Shown here piece after piece: positions 60,411 to 64,000 of a stretch of DNA of 64,000 nt. Position 1 is the first letter of the stretch; every line of letters starts with the position of its first letter. The DNA is from Sphingobium lignivorans. GTDB taxonomy: Bacteria; Pseudomonadota; Alphaproteobacteria; Sphingomonadales; Sphingomonadaceae. The stretch spans positions 3,808,501-3,872,500 of the forward strand of contig NZ_JACHKA010000001.1 in NCBI RefSeq assembly GCF_014203955.1, written 5' to 3'. Position numbers and translations under genes: made by a program. The notes under the pieces were generated by a model that saw only the letters and a program-made list of their open reading frames with translations, ran no database searches and was not told the DNA's origin.

Positions 60411-61636
60411 GACCCAGCTCGCGATGACGTTGCCCTGCTCGCTATCAGCTCTTGGTAAACAGGTTCGTAACGCACGACATTGCGCGCCCAGCTGCGCTCC
60501 TGCTCGACGAAGAGCCGCGCCCGATGCCGGCGCTCGTCCCAATGCGCGCGATCCGAGAGGAGCGCAGCGAGCGCGCCGGCGAGCGCAGCCGGGTCGTCCG
60601 GCGGGAACAGGGTGCCGGTGACGCCATCCTCGATCAGCTCGCGATGCCCGCCCACCGAAGATGCCGCGACAAGGCGCCCCTGCGCCATGGCTTCCAGCGG
60701 CTTCAAAGGCGTGACGAGCTCGGTCAGGCGCATCGCCTTGCGCGGATAGACGAGGATGTCGATGAGGCCATAATAACGCTCGACCTCCTGATGCGGCACG
60801 CGCCCCACGAAATGGATGTGCGCGGCCGCGGGAGACGCCTGCGCCTGCCCGCGCAGCGACTCGGCGCAGGGGCCGCCGCCCACGAGCACCAGATGCACGT
60901 CCGGGCGCCGGGCGACCAGCGCCGGCATGGCCGCGATGAGATCGTCCAGCCCTTCATAATCGTAGAAGCTGCCGATGAAGCCGATGACTTCGGCCCCCTC
61001 CAGCCCGAGCTGCGCGCGGAGCCGTTCGTCGGGCGGCGGCGGCGCGCCGAACAGATCGAGATCCACGCCGTTGGGCGACACCGTGATCTTGCCGGGCGGT
61101 ACACCGCGCGCGACGAGATCCTGCCGCAGCCCCTCGCAGATGACGATCACCGCATCCGCGCGGGCAATTGCGCGGTCCTCCAGGAAGCGAGTCGCACGAT
61201 AACGCAGATCGCCCTCGCGGCCGGTGCCATTGCCGACTGCGGCGTCTTCCCAGAAGGCGCGAATCTCGTAGACGAAAGGCAGGCCATGCCGCCGTGCGAC
61301 CGGGGCAGCGGCAAGCGCGCCGAGCACGGGCGAATGGGCATGAACGAGCGTCGGCCGCCAGTCGCGCACCAGCGACTCGATGCCGTGGGAGAAACGGCGC
61401 ACGTCCAGCCATTCGGCGACCGGACCAAGCGGAAAGCGCGACCGGCCGGGCACGCGATGGAAGCACAGCCCGTCCACCGTCTCCACCGCCGGCCCCGCCG
61501 CTATGTGCCGGCTGCCGGTGATGCCACGCACTTCCCAGCCCCGTCCCTGCTGCGCCTTGAGCAAAGCGCGCGTCCGGAAAGTGTAGCCGCTCTGCAGCGG
61601 CAGGCTGTGATCGAGGACATGCAGAATTCGCGTCAT
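60407..61636 (-). CDS. Glycosyltransferase family 4, exosortase-A-associated type
   Basis: 409 residues from ATG 61636, after AGGAGGGGG. The N-terminus ILHVLDHSLPLQSGYTFRTR is characteristic of glycosyltransferases of exosortase A/PEP-CTERM systems. The GT-B fold continues: LVHAHSPVLGALAAAPVARR, the C-terminal VSPNGVDLDLFGAPPPPDER, and the nucleotide-sugar motif ELVTPLKPLEAMAQGRLVAA (E-x7-E type). It transfers a sugar during exopolysaccharide assembly. Divergent from the O-antigen-ligase-like gene of the same system. Confidence 0.92.
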   Translation of the reverse strand: MTRILHVLDHSLPLQSGYTFRTRALLKAQQGRGWEVRGITGSRHIAAGPAVETVDGLCFHRVPGRSRFPLGPVAEWLDVRRFSHGIESLVRDWRPTLVHAHSPVLGALAAAPVARRHGLPFVYEIRAFWEDAAVGNGTGREGDLRYRATRFLEDRAIARADAVIVICEGLRQDLVARGVPPGKITVSPNGVDLDLFGAPPPPDERLRAQLGLEGAEVIGFIGSFYDYEGLDDLIAAMPALVARRPDVHLVLVGGGPCAESLRGQAQASPAAAHIHFVGRVPHQEVERYYGLIDILVYPRKAMRLTELVTPLKPLEAMAQGRLVAASSVGGHRELIEDGVTGTLFPPDDPAALAGALAALLSDRAHWDERRHRARLFVEQERSWARNVVRYEPVYQELIASRATSSRAGS

Positions 61637-61758
61637 GACCCCCTCCTGCCTGCAAAGGTTTAACGCCGCCTCAACCACCCGCCACTAGGATCACGCGGCA
61701 AATCAGGCGCACGACATCGTCCCTGATACTGTCAGCGAATTCTCGGGACACGCGCCGG

Positions 61759-61914
61759 ATGGTCGATACATTCTCATTGTTGCTGACGCACGGCCTGATC
61801 CTGCTTGCCTGCTGGCGCCTGCTCGGCCGCGACGACCTCGACGATGAGAGCGGCGGCGAGACGCAGGACCTGCTCGGCCGCCCGCGCGAGGCAAGAGACC
61901 GCCACGATGCGTGA
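61759..61914 (+). CDS. Small membrane peptide upstream of O-antigen ligase-like gene
   Basis: 51 codons starting at ATG 61759: VDTFSLLLTHGLILLACWRL then LGRDDLDDESGGETQDLLG, with one hydrophobic helix (residues ~5-21) followed by an acidic segment. It overlaps the next gene by 8 bp (stop TGA at 61912), so it is translationally coupled to it. The match of length and helix-acidic tail suggests a partner of the ligase-like protein. No family recognised. Confidence 0.6.
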   Translation: MVDTFSLLLTHGLILLACWRLLGRDDLDDESGGETQDLLGRPREARDRHDA

Positions 61915-63259
61915 CGTGTTCTTCATCGCCTTTCTCGCGGCCATGTTCGCGCTCGGCCTGAAGCGGCCGTTCATCCTCGTGCTGGTCTATGCCTATATCG
62001 ACATCGTCTCGCCCCAGCGCCTTTCATATTATCTGCTGAACGCCATCCCGATCTCGCTCATTGCCTTCGCCGCGGCGGTGGGCGGATGGCTGGTCTTCGA
62101 CGACAAGAAGGACTGCCGCCTCTCGCGCCGGCAGCTGCTGCTGGTCGCGCTCCTGCTCTACTGCGGCTACACGACGCTCCATGCCGACTTCCCCATCGAG
62201 GCCCGGACCAAGTGGGACTGGGTCTGGAAGGCGCTGCTCTTCGCCATTTTCCTGCCACTGACGCTGCGCACGAAGCTGCGGCTGGAAGCGCTCGCGCTCG
62301 TCATGGTGCTCTGCGCGGGCACGATCATCATCACCGGCGGCATCAAGACCGTGCTGGGCGGCGGGGGCTACGGCACGCTGCGCCTGATGGTGGACAACAA
62401 TAGCGGCCTCTTCGAAGGCAGCATCATCTCCACCGTGGCGATCGCGATCATTCCGCTCATCCTATATCTTTCCCGGCACGGCACCGTGTTTCCGCCGGAC
62501 TGGCGCGTGCGTAGCTTCGCTTATTGTTTCTGCGGCGCCTGCCTGCTGATGCCGATCGGCACCGAGGCGCGCACCGGCCTCGTCTGCGCCGCCGTGCTCG
62601 CCATCATGATGTGGTGGCAGACGAAAAGGCGGATGCTCTATGCGGCGGCGGGCGTCCTCGCGATGATCTGCGCCATTCCCTTCCTGCCCAGCAGCTTCAC
62701 CCAGCGCATGGACACCATCTCGCAATATCAGGCCGACGAAAGCGCCTCGACGCGGCTGCAGGTCTGGAAATGGACGCTGGACTATGTTGCACGCAATCCG
62801 CTCGGCGGCGGCTTCGACAATTATCTCCAGAACAGCTTCACTTACCACACCGTCCAGAAGAGCGGCACGCCGGACAACCAGCGCGTCGAGCATGTCGTGG
62901 TGACGGACCGGGGCCGGGCTTATCATTCAAGCTATTTCGAGATGCTCGGCGAACAGGGCTTTCCCGGCCTGCTGCTCTGGCTCGCGCTGAATCTGGGCAC
63001 GCTGGTGCAGAGCGAACGCCTGCGCCGCCGCTACAAGGACAGCGACAATCCGGATTATCAATGGGTCGCCCCCTTCGCGCGGGCGATGGTCCAGGGCCAC
63101 ATCATCTATCTGGTCGGCTCGCTGTTCGTCGGCATCGCCTACCAGCCTTTCGTCTTCATGCTGATCGCGCTGCAGATCGGCGCGACCACCTACACGCGGC
63201 GGCGCTGGCAGGCCGAGAGCTGGCGTCCGATGAGGGCACCAGTCGCGGCGACCGAATGA
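61907..63259 (+). CDS. O-antigen ligase-like / exosortase-A-associated membrane protein
   Basis: 450 residues from ATG 61907, with about 10-12 membrane helices. RDVFFIAFLAAMFALGLKRP and FILVLVYAYIDIVSPQRLSY open the protein. A Wzy/ligase-type large loop is present: NPLGGGFDNYLQNSFTYHTV, then RGRAYHSSYFEMLGEQGFPG with the conserved HSSYFEMLGE(Q/H)G. This is the putative O-glycosylation ligase that accompanies exosortase A clusters. Opposite the glycosyltransferase gene, same locus. Confidence 0.9.
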   Translation: MRDVFFIAFLAAMFALGLKRPFILVLVYAYIDIVSPQRLSYYLLNAIPISLIAFAAAVGGWLVFDDKKDCRLSRRQLLLVALLLYCGYTTLHADFPIEARTKWDWVWKALLFAIFLPLTLRTKLRLEALALVMVLCAGTIIITGGIKTVLGGGGYGTLRLMVDNNSGLFEGSIISTVAIAIIPLILYLSRHGTVFPPDWRVRSFAYCFCGACLLMPIGTEARTGLVCAAVLAIMMWWQTKRRMLYAAAGVLAMICAIPFLPSSFTQRMDTISQYQADESASTRLQVWKWTLDYVARNPLGGGFDNYLQNSFTYHTVQKSGTPDNQRVEHVVVTDRGRAYHSSYFEMLGEQGFPGLLLWLALNLGTLVQSERLRRRYKDSDNPDYQWVAPFARAMVQGHIIYLVGSLFVGIAYQPFVFMLIALQIGATTYTRRRWQAESWRPMRAPVAATE

Positions 63260-63335
63260 TGTCACCGGCCCGATAGCGGCCGATTGACGCTCGCCCCGGC
63301 GCGTGCGACCAGTCCTCTCCTGAGAGGAACCTGCC

Positions 63336-64000
63336 TTGCCGATACCAAAGCCACTTGATCGGGGCATCCGCCTGCCGGTGATCGGCGCGCCATTGTTCAT
63401 CATCTCCAATCCCGATCTGGTGATCGCGCAATGCAAGGCGGGGATCATCGGCGCGATGCCTTCGCTCAATGCGCGCGAGCCGGAGCGGCTGGAGGACTGG
63501 CTCGCCAGGATCCACGAGGCGCTGGCGGCGCACGACGCGGCGAACCCGGAGAGCCCGGCGGCGCCCTATGCCGTCAATCTCATCGTCCACCGCTCCAATC
63601 CGCGCCTCATGGAGGATCTCGCGATCTGCGCGCGGTTCAAGGTGCCGCTGGTCATCACGTCGCTCGGCGCCAATACGGACGTGAACGCGGCCGTCCATGA
63701 GTGGGGCGGGCTCGTCTTCCACGACGTCATCAACCAGCGTTTCGCCCACAAGGCCGTGGAAAAAGGTGCCGACGGGCTGATCCTGGTGGGCGCCGGGGCG
63801 GGCGGCCATGCCGGCGCGCAATCGCCCTTCGCGCTGATGGCCGAAACGCGGTCATGGTTCGATGGGCCGATTGCCCTCTCCGGCGCCATTTCCACCGGCG
63901 CAGGCATTCTCGCCGCGCAGGCGATGGGCGCGGACTTCGCCTATATCGGCTCGGCCTTCATCGCCACGGACGAGGCGCGCGCGGCACCTGCCTACAAGCA
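63336..64000 (+). CDS. Nitronate monooxygenase, C-terminus beyond window
   Basis: FMN-dependent nitronate monooxygenase/2-nitropropane dioxygenase family; about 221 residues visible. TTG 63336, with AGAGGAAC upstream, gives PIPKPLDRGIRLPVIGAPLF and MPSLNAR. The barrel has VNLIVHRSNPRL, VPLVITSLGA, GADGLILVGAGAGGHAGAQS (phosphate/FMN) and GPIALSGAISTGAGILAAQA with GADFAYIGSAFIAT. It oxidises nitronates or related compounds. The frame is open at the right edge; the end of the gene lies outside. Confidence 0.92.
   Translation, partial: MPIPKPLDRGIRLPVIGAPLFIISNPDLVIAQCKAGIIGAMPSLNAREPERLEDWLARIHEALAAHDAANPESPAAPYAVNLIVHRSNPRLMEDLAICARFKVPLVITSLGANTDVNAAVHEWGGLVFHDVINQRFAHKAVEKGADGLILVGAGAGGHAGAQSPFALMAETRSWFDGPIALSGAISTGAGILAAQAMGADFAYIGSAFIATDEARAAPAYK

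Noticed and set aside
1..64000. CRISPR array or rRNA operon
   Set aside because: No regularly spaced direct repeats and no rRNA-like sequence were seen anywhere.

Overview
The window looks like chromosomal DNA of a sphingomonad (Alphaproteobacteria, Sphingomonadales; Sphingobium, Novosphingobium or a relative). GC content and codon bias are high. Two large TonB-dependent receptors are present. The rne - amidase - mrcA - prfB block has the alphaproteobacterial order, the E2 and E3 genes are of pyruvate dehydrogenase type, RF2 carries the alphaproteobacterial SPY tripeptide, and there is an EcfG-type stress promoter. No rRNA, tRNA or CRISPR was found.

Region 1 (1-8.8 kb) looks catabolic. Two paralogous short-chain dehydrogenases flank a TonB-dependent receptor. 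A zinc-type/quinone reductase-like dehydrogenase, an HSL-type alpha/beta hydrolase and an amidohydrolase-2 family enzyme follow. The substrate is unknown. Region 2 (9-13 kb) is housekeeping: a TauE/SafE transporter, a ferritin-like DUF455 protein, an M23 peptidase, a stress-promoter-driven small membrane protein, an A-type Fe-S carrier and exonuclease III. Region 3 (13.17-16.57 kb) is a 3.4 kb AT-richer mobile segment that splits a small cupin gene downstream of comM. It holds a truncated phage tail gene and an unknown gene that is itself broken by an IS3-family element (14164-15402). The original open frames can be rebuilt at both insertion points.

Region 4 (16.6-22 kb) has comM, then a winged-helix regulator divergent from a five-gene detoxification-like operon (DUF1428, two VOC proteins, GST, SRPBCC). 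Region 5 (22.2-26.7 kb) is an enlarged phage-shock operon. The activator pspF faces a minus-strand operon with a well-spaced sigma-54 promoter. It encodes a 56-residue leader protein, PspA, PspB, PspC, a tiny membrane peptide and five more one-helix plus coiled-coil proteins with a PspB-like tail. This array is the most interesting candidate system here. Region 6 (26.9-34 kb) has Fe-SOD, UspA, pyruvate dehydrogenase E2, a thioesterase, E3, a PAP2 phosphatase and a secreted metal-dependent amidohydrolase. Region 7 (34.4-43.8 kb) has a second TonB receptor, MtgA, dihydroorotase, YgfZ, glutaminyl cyclase, a DsbA-like protein and an M48 peptidase. Two copies of a ~230 bp intergenic repeat with a conserved terminal hairpin lie at 27.7 and 37.1 kb.

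Region 8 (43.8-54.7 kb) is the conserved rne / amidase / PBP1A / (GGDEF, DUF2062) / prfB block, ending in an unusual lipoprotein-type methyltransferase. Region 9 (54.7-64 kb) has two CelD/FemAB-like acyltransferases, a JmjC-like cupin, an S24-type repressor with paired operators facing a small DNA-binding-like protein, and an exosortase-A-associated polysaccharide locus (glycosyltransferase and O-antigen-ligase-like protein). A nitronate monooxygenase gene runs off the right end.
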